NCBI RefSeq assembly: GCF_020283565.1
Contig: NC_060063.1
Coordinates: forward strand, 3,804,563 to 3,868,562
Direction of reading: 5' to 3'
Source: Trifolium pratense
Lineage: Eukaryota; Streptophyta; Magnoliopsida; Fabales; Fabaceae
DNA length: 64,000 nt
The notes beneath the pieces were generated by a model. That model did no database searches. It saw only the letters and a program-made list of their open reading frames with translations, and was not told the DNA's origin. Shown piece by piece: positions 1 through 11,508 of this stretch; position 1 is the stretch's first letter, and each line of letters starts with the position of its first letter. The position numbers and the translations under genes were made by a program.

Positions 1-79
1 CTAAGAAGCTTCGGAGTATTACTTTATCTTTATTATTTTAATACGTATTTCAATTCTAAAGTCTATTCAATATTTTGAA

Positions 80-88
80 TATAAATAG
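80..88 (+). promoter_or_regulatory. Probable TATA box of the CBP60-type gene
   Basis: TATAAATAG lies about 93 bases upstream of the first ATG (181), a normal plant spacing once a 60-70 base leader is allowed. The leader between is AT-rich and has no upstream ATG that I noticed. Promoter assignment is inference from position and consensus. Confidence 0.5.
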
Positions 89-180
89 AAACCTATTGTA
101 CAACATTTGCTTCTCTAGTACTCTTACCTAAAATAAAATTTCATCTTTCTAACTCATTGCTTCATAACACTTTTGTAAAA

Positions 181-3100
181 ATGGCTACTAAAAGGTTTTT
201 TGATGATTCTGATGATCAAGATCAAGATCAAGATCAAGATAATTCAAACGGCAAACGAATGAAACCTACTACACCTTCTTTAGCTTCGTATGAACTTTTT
301 TATTAAATACACTTTTCAAGCTCTTTACTTGAAAATCTTTAATACTTTGATTGTCTGATCCATTTATAAAAGTACAATCTACTTTAAATTAAGATAGTGA
401 GTTCAAGTGGTTAATAAGTTTCCCCTAGAACGAATCATTTTAGAGAATTCGAGTTCGATTTATGGTGGAAACAATTTTTAATCAGATTTACTTAACTCAC
501 AGTCAAACTCTGATTTATTGAGTTCCCTTCCCTGGAGAACTAGAGTATTAATAAAAAAAAAGTACAGTCTACTAGTACTTTAATTTACTACTTTTTATGT
601 TTGAAACATTTTAATTATTCATTGAATTCTTGTTGACAGTGTAATAGTTAAAACAATTAAAATGCAAAACATGGAGAACCTTTTAGCTGCAGCCTTGGAA
701 CCCTTGCTTAAAAGAGTGGTAAGTCAAGCTTTAATTTACCATAACATTATTGACACATGCATATATTTAGGGTTAGTGCGTAGTTAATTTATTTAATTTG
801 TATTGTGGTCATCTATTCTTTCTCTGTCCATTTAGTAAGGGAGTGTGGGAGGCAATTTATGGGTAGTTGGGTAACTATCTTCCATTCGACAAAGAAGGTT
901 GGAATCACTTTGAATTGTTCAGCGATATGGTTCATTCAAATAAAGGAGGGAGTGTTAGACACTTGGTTTGGTTGACTACTATTTGGAATCTTTGGAAACA
1001 TAGAAATAATGTGATTTTTAATGGAGCTTTCTCAAGTGCTTACCAACTTGTAGAAGATATTAAATTTAGTTCTTGGGCGTGGTTTAGTTGTCGGTTTGGT
1101 AGAAATTCTAGTTATTCTTTTTCGGATTGGTGTCGTGAACCTATGAGTTGTATCCAAAGCATTTAAATCTTTGACTTTGAGTTGTAAGGGATTGAGTACC
1201 CCTTATACTACCTTATAATAAATATACTTTGCTTATAAAAAAAAAAAAAATACTAGGATTGTATTCTAATGTACAAACAGCTGGAAACAAAAATTTGCAA
1301 GAAAAATTGTTGAAATTTCTGACTAAATTTAATTTTTTGTTACTAATTTTCGTCGATCTTCTAGTAATATATAGCTAGAATTTTAAATTATCATAAAATT
1401 TGTTTTAGTGAATACAATAATTTGTCTAAAAATCTAACATTTGTGTTTTTCACTTTGATGTAGTAGTTGATTTTCTCATGAAAAACTATTTATTATATAA
1501 TTCATGTTAGGTGAGTGAAGAAGTGGATAAAGCATTGGGAAGGTGTTTTCCATGTTCCATCAATAGGTCACCTTCATTAAGAATCCAAGCCCCAAGTGAT
1601 CAACCACCAACCTTACAACTCTCATTCAACAAAAGACTTTCCCTCCCAATTTTCACAGGTATATTACTTGACATATTAATTTATCAATTATATATGTTTT
1701 TATCTCTATAAATATTTTAAATTTCATTTTTAATAGTTATAAAAAATTTCAGTAAGTTTTGGCTTCCAAATATTAATTTTCGCCACAACTTTTAGTCGCT
1801 GCTTTTAAATCAACTAATGTGAATCATTCAAAATTTTGAATTTTTTTTTCTGTATCTAATTTTAGAATATCATTATTTTTTTTTTTTTGTAGTGGTTAAA
1901 CTCTTATCACTGAACTAACTCAGTATCAATTTTCACAGGTAGTAGAATACTTGACAATGAAGGTAACCCCATCAACATAACTCTTGTTGAAAAAACCAAC
2001 AATAACCAAATTGTCCCAACAAGTCTTCCTTACCCTATAAAGCTAGAGATTGTTGTTCTTGATGGAGATTTTCCACATGATGAAAATGAAAATGAAAATT
2101 GGACTAATGAGGAATTCAATAAATACATAGTAAAGGAAAGAGCTGGGAAAAGACCATTGCTTGGTGGAGAAATGAACATTACTATGAGAGATGGAATTGC
2201 ACCAATTGGGGACATAGAATTCACTGATAATTCTAGTTGGATAAGGAGTAGAAAATTTAGAGTTGCAGTGAAAGTGAGTCATCATGGGAGTAATCAAAGT
2301 GTTAGGATTCAAGAAGGAATGACTGAGGCATTTAAAGTTAAGGATCATCGTGGAGAATGTAAGTTTATCATCAACTTGGTATATTATATAATAAATAATT
2401 TGATTTTTTTTTTAATGGCAATATAATATATTAAGAGGGGTAAAAAGGTACAAAGATAGGTACAAAGCCCAAAAGGAGAGTATCATGAGAAGACCAAATC
2501 TCCTGAAAATTTGAAATGAAATGGGGAAAGGAGAAAAAAGGATTGCCTTAAAAAGACCAATTAGTTAATTAAGTTGGTTATGAATCATTTTCTCATTGGA
2601 GTTTTTTATGTATGGAATTTTTTTTTATTAAAATAATTTCTCATTGAATGATTGCTTTTGTTCCTCTCATTTTCTAAGAAGTCACATTCTCATTGGGAAT
2701 CTTTTAATTGACTGACCAATTCAAAATAATTTTTTCAATTTCATGGCAAAGGTGCAATCATAAGTACAAACAATATTGAAAATCGATTTGTTTTCAACTT
2801 TCAGTTTTAATTTATATTTTTTTCTTATTTTCAAATCATTTCTTACCCTTAAAATACCATGGTCCCACTTTTAGTTAAACAAAGTAGACTATAAAAATTT
2901 ATTTATTTAACCACAAGGGGCCGGCTTGAGCTGGTTTTAGTTTTAATGGATCCAGATTGAATGCATTCAAAGACTGTGACTGCATGCAATTAATAAGATC
3001 TGGATCGTCTGATTGAGATTTGACTGTTTAGATTCAAAGTCAAAATTTTTACTATTTTGGAAACTTAAAACTACATGAAGATCAATGCTTTAATTTTGAT

Positions 3101-5236
3101 TAGACGGCTAGCAGCTTCTAACTGAAGTCTGACTGCATTTTAATTTTAATTAATAACTAGACTAGATAGGGAGTTTAAGTTGTCATATTCAAAATAGCTT
3201 AAATTATTTATTTATTTTGTAGATTTGTCTTTGAAATAAATCATCATTTAGTATATTATGTACTATTTTATTCTCTTTTATTTTAAAACAAATTTTGTTT
3301 CTTATTGACATTGTTTTGATCATTATTATATATGAAGTGTACAAAAAGCACCACCCACCAAAGCTTGAGGATGATGTATGGCGCCTAGAGAAAATTGGGA
3401 AAGATGGAGCTTTTCATAAGAAAATGACTGATAAAGGGATCAAAACAGTGCAAGATTTCCTCAAATTAGCAGTTATGGATACTCATAAGCTAAGAGAGGT
3501 ATAATAATTTACAATTAAATTAATGTTCAATAAGAGTATATAGTCTAATTTATATTTTTTTAACAAATTATAGTTTAATTTATATTGTTTTTAATGGAGT
3601 CTAAACATATGGTTATCCTTATTTATCTTATAAATTGTACTGCTGCGCGAGCATAACTCAAATAGTATGACTTCCTTCAAAAAAAAAAACTCAAATAATA
3701 TGACTATTGTTATATGTAAGAGTAGAGGTTCGAATTACGGACATTCTACTTATGTGTAAAATTTTAACCATCACCATCAGATAGCTTGACAAAAAAAAAC
3801 TTATATATTGTAACAATGTAACATTTTGGGTGTCACAAAAAATAATTATATTCTTATTTATTTATTTTATTTGGTGTAGATTAAATTCTTACTTCTTAAA
3901 CAATCATATGAACTTACTACATTTTTTATTGGTGATTTTTTCTGAAATCAGATTTTGGGCATGGGGATGTCAGATAAAATGTGGGATGTAACAATAAAGC
4001 ATGCAATGACCTGTGAAATGGGGAGCAAGATCTATATATACCGTGGACCTCAATTTGTTATTGTTTTGAATCCAATTTGCAAATTAATTAAAGCTAATAT
4101 CAATGGACAAGAATTTTCCAATAGAGAGATGAGACAAATCAATAAGGTACAATATATTAACCATCTACTAAAGATTCACACTTTGTATTCGTTTAATTTA
4201 TGTATTCGCCTAATTAATTTTAATGGGTTCCATGCCATTTCTATTTAATAATTGCAGAGCTATATAGACATGTTGGTGAGAGAAGCATACACAAAATGGC
4301 ATGAGTTGGAGGAAATTGATAGAGTTTTAAATGATAACATTGCTTTGTTAACCCAAGGTATTTTCAATTAATCATAAGCACTTTTGTCATCTATAAGCCC
4401 AAATATACATAAGTTTTTTTTTTATTTAATTTTTTTATAAAATAACAAATGTTAGTTGTTACTTAGTAGAAATAAGATCATGTACTCATGTGAGTTGGTT
4501 TAGTAGCACCGCGCTAGACAATGATTTGAACCGGTGATTTGATGTGGTCAATAATTCATGCGTTTTCGCACGTGGCATGTTAGTGGTCGTTGAATTGTGT
4601 GAGTAGATGACCCATATTATAAATTCGGCATTATGTATTGAATTTTTTACTGTCTGGTACAAATCGTACAATGATCACCGCGGTGCTAAATGTGTGAATG
4701 CATAGAATTGTTGAAGGCATCAAATTCAATAATTCAAACTATGTAAAAAGGAAAAAACACACCTTATAAGAGGGTGAACATGCACAAATCTCATACATGA
4801 CAACTTCAAACTAGAGGACTATGTAGATATTCATCCACAAAATTATCAAAAAGAATGTATCTCAAAAACTTTTAATTATGAATTTCACAAATACTTAATT
4901 ACCTTTTAAATTACTAATCTTAATGTGAACTTAATTATAGGTGATCAAACTGGGGAACATTATCCAATCAATCATCCAGCAACATTGGTAACACCATATC
5001 ATCAAAATGGTTACTATGGTGACAAATCTACTGAGAATATTGGTAGCTATGTACCAATCAATAATGCACAAATGGGAGGCTCTTCTGAGTGGTCAATATT
5101 GAATCAAGGCTATAATACCACAACAACATTTCTAAATGGATATCCTTTTGGCTTCTCAGGTTCACAATCAGATGGAGACATAACACCTTCAAGTTCAGGC
5201 TCTAGGGACATCAATGGTGCCACAAGGCAACTTTAG
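181..5236 (+). CDS. Calmodulin-binding protein 60 (CBP60) family transcription factor, eight exons
   Basis: Exons: 181-287, 640-718, 1511-1658, 1939-2358, 3338-3498, 3952-4146, 4258-4357, 4941-5236. All introns are GT-AG, all phases agree, and they give one 501-residue protein ending in TAG. The acidic, QD-repeat N-terminus and KRMKP basic patch are followed by the family's [19 protein letters not shown] block (residues 44-62) and a DNA-binding/Calmodulin_bind core (about 83-370). That core includes [30 protein letters not shown] and [13 protein letters not shown]. The segment [20 protein letters not shown] near residue 372 matches the C-terminal region where CBP60a-f bind calmodulin. Length is close to CBP60a, so a standard CBP60 is more likely than SARD1/CBP60g, but the subclass is not certain. 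Known role of the family: nuclear regulators that raise or lower SA-pathway genes under Ca2+ control. Introns 1 and 2 hold a SINE and a LINE tail. Confidence 0.93.
384..557 (+). mobile_element. SINE-like insertion in CBP60 intron 1
   Basis: A tRNA-like segment has an A-box-like GTTCAAGTGGTTAA, a B-box-like GAGTTCGATTTA and an A-rich end. It is flanked by a 16-bp near-perfect direct repeat: AAAAGTACAATCTACT at 368-383 and AAAAGTACAGTCTACT at 558-573. The target duplication plus A-tail supports retroposition; the family is not identified. Confidence 0.6.
830..1250 (+). mobile_element. 5'-truncated LINE (L1-type) 3' end in CBP60 intron 2
   Basis: An open frame (867-1166) resembles the end of plant LINE ORF2, with the signature [14 protein letters not shown] and a closing [12 protein letters not shown]. 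Sequence just upstream in other frames reads as further LINE (GVWEAIYG). A short 3' UTR then ends in a run of 14 A (about 1237-1250). It lies inside a CBP60 intron on the sense strand. No clear target duplication was found. It is a dead fragment of reverse-transcriptase-related sequence. Confidence 0.7.
2359..3337 (+). other. CBP60 intron 4 (979 bp), no recognised element
   Basis: This is the longest intron of the gene. It is AT-rich with scattered homopolymers, and I see no TIR, LTR or coding relic. Intron 5 (3499-3951) holds a short tRNA-like stretch near 3650-3790 with a B-box-like GGTTCGAATTAC that may be an old SINE. Confidence 0.4.
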
Positions 5237-5930
5237 AAGTATTAAATTTCTTCAAATTATATAGTAAATTAATATAATATAGGCAAGCTACTTAGAAATA
5301 TATAGGTACAAGTCCTTTTTATAATTTTTGTAACTTACACTTGTGTAAGTTATATAGTACTTACTGATACTTTACATCAAAGACATGTCTAATACGTGTC
5401 ATGTTCAACGTGGCACCAATACATATAGCTAGGAACATTTACATATTTCCACTTTCTTAAATTATTACCTAGTCGATGTTTCAATCGTATCCAATGTTTA
5501 TGTCATTGCTTCATAGCTTGTAAGTGGCGTGCACTAAATAATGTGTCAAAGCCAAAAAGAAGAAAGAAGTACTTTGAAGGTTTTGTGTACTAAATAATGT
5601 GCACTAAATTATTACCTAGCAGTGAAGAAAACAAATCAGGCTTAGTGTAAATGTTTCAGGGTCTAATGGGGCAGAGTTGATACTATGTTATCAATGTATT
5701 TATGATCATAAAACAATATTATGTCTAGTAACTAGTAAAATTATAAGAGGTTAAAATTATAAATTTAAAACATAAAATTTAAATGACCAATTGTTCATCA
5801 TTCTGCATTCAAGATATATAATTTTTTTAGACAAAGATACCCTTGCTTTATAAGATGATTAAAAGGGTTGAGATGGTCTCTACTCTAATTAAAATTTATA
5901 CATACATACATACATACATACATACATACA

Positions 5931-5961
<31 letters not shown>

Positions 5962-5970
5962 CCTTAAATA
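5237..5970. other. Tail-to-tail intergenic DNA with microsatellite
   Basis: Tail-to-tail spacer between the CBP60 gene (+) and a kinase pseudogene (-). It is AT-rich. The only clear structure is the CATA repeat near its right end. No open frame of interest. Confidence 0.6.
5898..5960 (+). repeat. (CATA)n microsatellite, about 15 units
   Basis: An uninterrupted tetranucleotide tract of CATA/TACA lies just downstream of the stop of the minus-strand kinase pseudogene. Likely length-polymorphic. Confidence 0.95.
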
Positions 5971-6750
5971 TTAAGATAAGACAGATTCTGATGATGATCT
6001 TGTAGGAGATGAAAGCAATGGTTTGGGTGGCATTTCCAACAAATTCATGCTAACTTCTAACATTTCAATCACTTTACTCATTGTAGGTCTATCATTAGGA
6101 AATGTTTGAATACACCACATACCTACAATGGTCATTCTCCTTGCAATCTCGTCTTCTTCCGTATCCATTACCCTATCGGGTCTCAAATCATTCCCAAGCT
6201 CAAGTCTATTGTATACCCAGTGAGGAAAGTATATTTCACTTGTGTGACTTGCATCGACATTAATGTTTTTCCTCTCTCCAACCATTTCCAACAACATCAT
6301 TCCATAACTATAAACATCAGACTTGTGCGAAACTCCTCCAAAATGTCTATTCCAGACTTCTGGGGCTATATACCCCATTGACCCTCTTTGATCTGACATC
6401 GAAATAATGCTTTTTTTCTTTAGACAAAGCTTTGTAAGTCCAAAATCTGAAATCTTTGGATTTAAATTCTCATCTAAAAGAATGTTATGTGGTTTTATGT
6501 CGAAATGTAAAATTCGAGTGGTACGTCCTGTATGCAAGTAGGGTGACAATATTAACATATATGAGAGCTTTTTTGTTGCCTTCAAAACAAAATCCAAGAA
6601 GGGTGACAATATTAATATGGGAGGTTCTAATAATACTAGCATTAATAAATTCTTCACTATTTCCTTTTTGATGCATTCAATATTTTCACCTCCAAAACAA
6701 CAACTTATGATGCATATCAAAATTGTCGCCATTGCTGCACTTCCAACACC
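5971..6750 (-). pseudogene. Receptor-like kinase (LRK10L type) pseudogene, N-lobe deleted
   Basis: Read on the minus strand, a splice acceptor near 6750 opens an exon that begins like the transmembrane exon of the two intact kinases in this window (GSAAMATILICIIS). It then jumps into the alpha-C/beta-4 region. The glycine loop and the ATP-binding lysine are absent. The [21 protein letters not shown] block sits in a different frame, and about 40 residues of the alpha-D/alpha-E region are missing. The C-lobe is well kept: [14 protein letters not shown], then PPKPLLSSPTRS and the stop. A 15-bp repeat GGGTGACAATATTAA at 6541 and 6601 marks a small duplication at the damage. Deletions plus frame shift make a functional kinase very unlikely. 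Confidence 0.88.
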
Positions 6751-7147
6751 TGTTCATAGAATTCACTTTTATTATTATAAAATAAAATTCAATTCTATAA
6801 TAATACTAAGAATTCATTTTTAAAATATTTTTGAGAAATTCATATATCCAAATTAAAAATTATAATAACGTGTCTTTTACTTTGAAGTTATTATTATTAT
6901 TATTTGGGGGGTCGATTACTAAGTCTTGGACCTTCTTTTAATGCTTAATAATTTACTAATTCTTGGTAAGGAAGTTTGATATATTACCGATAATGAGTTT
7001 CCTTCTCCAGTTCCGTACCCTCTTATTAGCAGAGAGAACATCTGCAATCATAAGCATCGAGAGCAAGATAATTGTTATTGTGCTTTTATGATTTTAGAGA
7101 AAAGTTAAAAATTTCAATAACCGCAAATATTGTAAGTTTGTAACTAA
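6751..7147. other. Intergenic AT-rich DNA
   Basis: About 400 bases between the kinase pseudogene and a TIR element. No coding or repeat signature recognised. Confidence 0.5.
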
Positions 7148-7323
7148 CAATTCTTCTGAAGGTTTTAAATTGCAGTCCGCATCCGCAATTGCGGCCGTAG
7201 TATTGCGGATGCGGTAGTATTGCGGATGTTCATTCAAATTTTCTCACAAAAAATAAAATTTATGAACCTCAAATCATAATTTGTGTCAAATCTAATGAAA
7301 AATCTTAATTTTAATGATCTCTC

Positions 7324-7616
7324 CGTTAATAGAAGAGATTATTCATAGAGAAAGAGAAAAAGGAGGCTAGGGTTTTTACATTAGGATAAAAAATGTGGAC
7401 CCATATATAACTTTTATGGGACCCATATAAATTTTAACCAATAGAAGAGAGTGTGTTAGAGTGTGTTTGTTAAAGAGTGTGTTGCTAGCACTCCTCTTAG
7501 GATAAAACCAAGTTACAATACAATAAGTTATCTTATGTATATATAGTAAAGCATAATTGACAAAACTACCCTTAGTCTAAATACATCCAGAAAGCCCAAT
7601 TACATATTCTCTAACA
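7324..7616 (-). repeat. 3' LTR with 116-bp insertion
   Basis: Matches the other LTR except for an extra 116 bp. The extra DNA is flanked by an 11-bp direct repeat, TTAGGATAAAA (7381-7391 and 7497-7507), so it looks like a secondary insertion with target duplication. Confidence 0.85.
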
Positions 7617-8441
7617 TCTCCCCTCAAACTCACAATGCATTAACATGTAGGATTGAGAGTTTGTCAAAACAAGAAACAAATACGAAAATTTAAGAAATCA
7701 AACCAAAATTAACCAAATCAACTAATACCACAACCATCGGAGAGCAGAACTAAATCAAATTGATCCAATATCAAATCCAAAGCATCTGAAACTGAACCAA
7801 TCGAACAACTCCAAGCTAAGCCAGACCAAATTGTACCAATACAAACCAAATCAAACATAATCCAAACTATCAGAAAGAAGAATCATACCACCAAACAGAA
7901 GAATTAGTCAATGGAGAGAAGAGCAACCAAGATAGAAGAACAAACTAAGAGGAGGAAGCAAACCGAAGAGAAATCATCAGAGAGAAGAATCAAATCAGCA
8001 TAGAGAAGAACCAAATCAAACAGAAAATGTCAACATAGAGAGGAGCAATCAAACAAAAGAAAATCAACACGGAGAAAGAGAATCAGCAAAGAGAAGCAAT
8101 CAGACAGAATTAAGACAAAAGAATCATCAGGGAGAAGCAAACAGAAGAAATCAACATGGAGAAACAATCAGACAAAAGAAATTAACAGGGAGAAATAATC
8201 AAACATGAGAATTGACAGAGAGAGAATCAATCAACAGAACCAAATAGACCAATCTAAATGGAACCAAGCAGAATCAAATCAAACATATTCAAACATAACC
8301 ACACTACAGAATCAAACCAACAACAAGAGAGGGGGTGAACTAAAGAAGAAACAATCAAAGAGAGAGACCAACATACCAACAAGAAATCCAAAATGCAATA
8401 AACAGAACTCTTCGGCACAACTAAAACATAATGTCCCCAAT

Positions 8442-9444
8442 CTACGACATGTCCCAATCAGACTCCTGAATTTCAGTCATTGAGGAATTAGATAGAGTCA
8501 AACCTTTTACAGAGGAGGCAGACATAGCATGTGGCTGAGTTGAAAGAAATTTTTGGAATTGCTCGATAAGGTTAGATGCTTGTGAAGTAGTCTGATCAGG
8601 AGAATGAGCAGCAACATTGGATGATGGAGCCATAAAATTTGTTCTACTTGCCCTCAACAATTTTGGACATTGTGCCTTCCAATGACCTTTCTCCTTGCAA
8701 AATGCACACTCATCAATACCAATCTCAGCCCTCCCACGAGGTTTACCTTTGTGAAAAGGAGCAGCAAAAACAGATGGATGATTTGAGAGAATTCCTTTTC
8801 TTGGATGAAGATTTGAATGAGACTTAAGTCTAGTTTCTTCTGCCAACAACTCACTAACTACAGAATCAACTTTTGGAAGAGGAGTGCGATGCAAAATACT
8901 TTCCACGAAGTCCCTCAAAATCATCACGAAGAGCCATCAGAAGTTGAATTAAACGTTGTTCTTCTCTATGATCAGTGTATTTGACAACTTTTAATTCAGG
9001 TGATTCCATAAGAGCCAACTGATCCCATAAATTAGTCATGGCCGAATAGAATTCATAAATTGTCATATTATTCTGCTTAAGCTCCCGAATATCACTCTCC
9101 AGCTTATATCGTTTTGCAAAATTGGATTGCTCATACAAACGTTTCAAATACTCTCAAACCTCCTGAGCAGTATCAAATTTTGCCAATTGCATACCTAGTG
9201 ACTAAGAGACTAAATTGTTTATCCAAGTAATAACCTTTGAATTATTTTTATTCCATGTTTTCAAAGCTTCTGCATATTTATCAGCATCCTTTTTATCTGT
9301 TGGCTTAACATAAGTTCCATCAATATAACTCCACGTATCTTTTCCCAAGAGAAAACTTTTCATTACATAACTCCAATAAGAATAATTTTCTCCATTCAAT
9401 TGGACACTAATAGATTGAAGAGAATCATCCTTATCACTAACCAT
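8442..9444 (-). pseudogene. Copia-type gag with CCHC zinc knuckle, broken
   Basis: Starts at ATG 9444 (MVSDKDDSLQ). Contains the gag motif NGENYSYW, a UBN2-like middle (LYEQSNFAKRYKLESDIREL) and the zinc knuckle CAFCKEKGHWKAQC (CX2CX4HX4C) near 8650-8700. Two in-frame stops lie near 9150-9205 and there is a frame change near 8866-8927. As it stands it cannot give full-length Gag. In intact relatives Gag packages element RNA. Confidence 0.8.
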
Positions 9445-9848
9445 TGCAAACAAACAAGAGCCAAAACACTACAATAGCACTTATAACCGAAATGAAATAA
9501 AATACGTAGTCCCAAACTTCAAAGTTAATACACCTTTAATTTTGTTGAGAACCGGTGCAAACAAACAAGAGAACCAAACAAATTGTAAAACAACCCAACA
9601 CAACAACAGGACAAAATTCTACCCACAAAATCCAAATATTGACTAATAGTTAGAAATAGCCAAGTAACAAACGGGCATAGGAAACCAACCAAACACATAG
9701 CAATGAGAGTGATCATGTGAACAACACCGATCCAAAAAAAAAATTGAGAGAGACAACAAACGGAACTAAAACTTACTGCATAGATCAAGGAGCAGTTGCC
9801 ATCAAAATTCCAACACACTAAATGAATCAACCAAGCTCTTTGATACCA

Positions 9849-10025
9849 TGTTAAGAGAAGAGATTATTCATAGAGAAATAGAAAAAGGAGGCTAGAGTTT
9901 TTACATTAGGATAAAACCAAGTTACAATACAATAAGTTATCTTATGAATATATAGTAAAACATAATTGACAAAACTACCCTTAGCCCAAATACATCCATA
10001 AAGCCCATTTACATATTCTCTAACG
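9849..10025 (-). repeat. 5' LTR (177 bp)
   Basis: On the minus strand it runs from CGTTAGAGAATATG to CTTCTCTTAACA, directly followed by the primer-binding site. It lacks the 116-bp insertion present in the partner LTR. Otherwise the two differ at only a few sites, suggesting a fairly recent insertion. Confidence 0.85.
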
Positions 10026-10242
10026 CTCTCAGCCGTGTATTTTAAAAACATTCAAATTAGTATTTATGAAATAAACTAAAACTATACAATGATGGATAAA
10101 TAATGTAGTTACATAGTAGTTTCATTATATATAGCTTGTGAAATTTCAAAAAAATTTCACGCCGCAACAGCCGCATTGCGCGCTGCAACATCCGCAATGA
10201 ACGCATTCGCAACATCCGCGACCGCAACCGCAATTTAAAACC

Positions 10243-10545
10243 TTGATCAGCATATACTACAATAGTCCTTTCAATATATCTGATGAAAAATCTCTCTGTG
10301 GATCTAACAATCCTTCTTTCACTGATCTTAACTTTGATGTTGCAAAAAATCCATATCTGAACAGATGTGGAGAACATATCAAAGTGGGGAACAATAGAGT
10401 TATAGGTGTTTGGAACGTGAAGGAGATTGTTCGAGTTATATTAGTACAAATATTGAGTTATGCTATTATGATTATTGTCCAGATGGATCCATTGCTGCTA
10501 TTCCCGATTGTCCGAGAACACCTTCTTCTCTTCACAAAAGTATTT
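10243..10545 (+). pseudogene. Fragment of LRK10L-type kinase ectodomain (exon 1 relic)
   Basis: Closely matches the intact kinase exon at 17104-17490: SIYYNSPFNIS, KSLCGSNNPSFTDLNF, then a jump to the CYYDYCPDGS end (in shifted frames) and the HKS/donor region. The 5' half of the exon is missing, replaced by the TIR element, and an internal deletion removes the middle. Its matching second exon lies beyond the CACTA element at 15546-15587, so both belong to one relic gene. Confidence 0.85.
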
Positions 10546-11199
10546 TTCCATCTCGCTGTTTTTTTTTTTTTTTTGTAACTACGGCCTTTAATTTTTATTC
10601 GATATTTAAGTTTGTCATATTATATTATGGTAAAAAATTTATTTAGAAAAAAAATATTTTTTTGACATATAATATTGTTAAAATATAAGTGAAACTATTG
10701 TGTTATTTTTTGTAAAACTTATTAAATGAATAAATTTGATTATAATTATTATCAATGATAAATTATCCAACTTTTTATGTACCCGTCAAAAATAATATAT
10801 TTTTTAATAAAAAATTAGAAATTTGATTATGAATAGTTATGATAATTTAGTAAATTTGATAGTAATTAACTTTATTATATTATATTATTTATTTATTTTA
10901 AGAAACTAAAATGATATATATAAATATACACTAGTACAGAAAACACTTTTTACATCTGGCCAAAACCCCATTTTACATCTGACCCCAGTCAGAGGTAGAC
11001 GTACGAGAAGTAGTAAGTTTACGCTTTTTACATCTGACATTCGCCAGATGTAAAAGTATCCCCTTTTACATCTGTTCTCGTGTTTCAACTGACCAATTTT
11101 ATTTTATTTTTTTTAATTAAATTGAACCTTTTACATCTGACCAAGTCACCAGATGTGAAATAGTAACTTTATTTAATTTTTTTTTTTCAAAATCCTGCG

Positions 11200-11231
<32 letters not shown>

Positions 11232-11508
11232 TTTTTAAATCCTATTTTGTAATTAAAAAAAATCAAAATAGCATTACAATTCAACATTCAACCAAAATAC
11301 AATTACATTCAACCAAGTCATTAAAATTCAACATTCAACCAAAATACAATTACATTCAACCAAGTCATTACAATTCAAATAAAATACCAAGTCTTACAAG
11401 TCAAGCAAAATACCAACAATCCAAAATGTTATAACATTCAAGCAAAATACAAGTCATTACAATTCAAAACATCCTAATTAATGTGAATCCATTGTAACTA
11501 GCTAGCTC

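Larger units (their letters stand above)
7324..10025 (-). mobile_element. Gag-only, Copia-type LTR retrotransposon (non-autonomous)
   Basis: Two LTRs (7324-7616 and 9849-10025) bound a 2.2-kb interior on the minus strand. The 5-bp target duplication CTCTC is perfect (7319-7323 and 10026-10030). Next to the right LTR is a primer-binding site TGGTATCAAAGAGC, close to the initiator-tRNA-Met type. Next to the left LTR is a polypurine tract, TTTGAGGGGAGA in sense. Only a damaged gag is present; I find no protease, integrase or reverse transcriptase. The interior left of gag (7617-8440) is a purine-rich, CAAATCAAA/GAGAAGAA low-complexity stretch. Inner LTR ends are TG/CA but both outer ends read CG. 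Confidence 0.88.
7148..10240. mobile_element. TIR element with GC-rich ends, interrupted by an LTR element
   Basis: The left end, GGTTTTAAATTGCAGTCC, and the right end, which reads GGTTTTAAATTGCGGTTGCG on the opposite strand, form inverted termini. They are followed inward by CCGCAT/GCGGAT-rich motifs unusual in this AT-rich DNA. Without the inserted LTR element the unit is about 390 bp, so it is non-autonomous. No target duplication is visible, and the left flank does not match the kinase ectodomain sequence resumed on the right, which suggests a rearrangement. Superfamily not assigned (hAT or Mutator possible). Confidence 0.5.

Noticed and set aside
2030..2348. Minus-strand open frames opposite CBP60 exon 4
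   Set aside because: They lie antisense to a well-supported exon and show no domain or codon pattern; shadows of the real gene.
2157..2426. 89-codon plus-strand frame as a separate gene
   Set aside because: It is CBP60 exon 4 read through its donor site into intron 4.
6541..6620. Possible short transposon at repeated GGGTGACAATATTAA
   Set aside because: A 60-bp direct repeat of kinase pseudogene sequence, better explained by local duplication.
8205..8483. Plus-strand Gln/Asn-rich open frame
   Set aside because: Lies in the low-complexity CAAATCAAA interior of the LTR element, antisense to gag; composition driven, not a gene.
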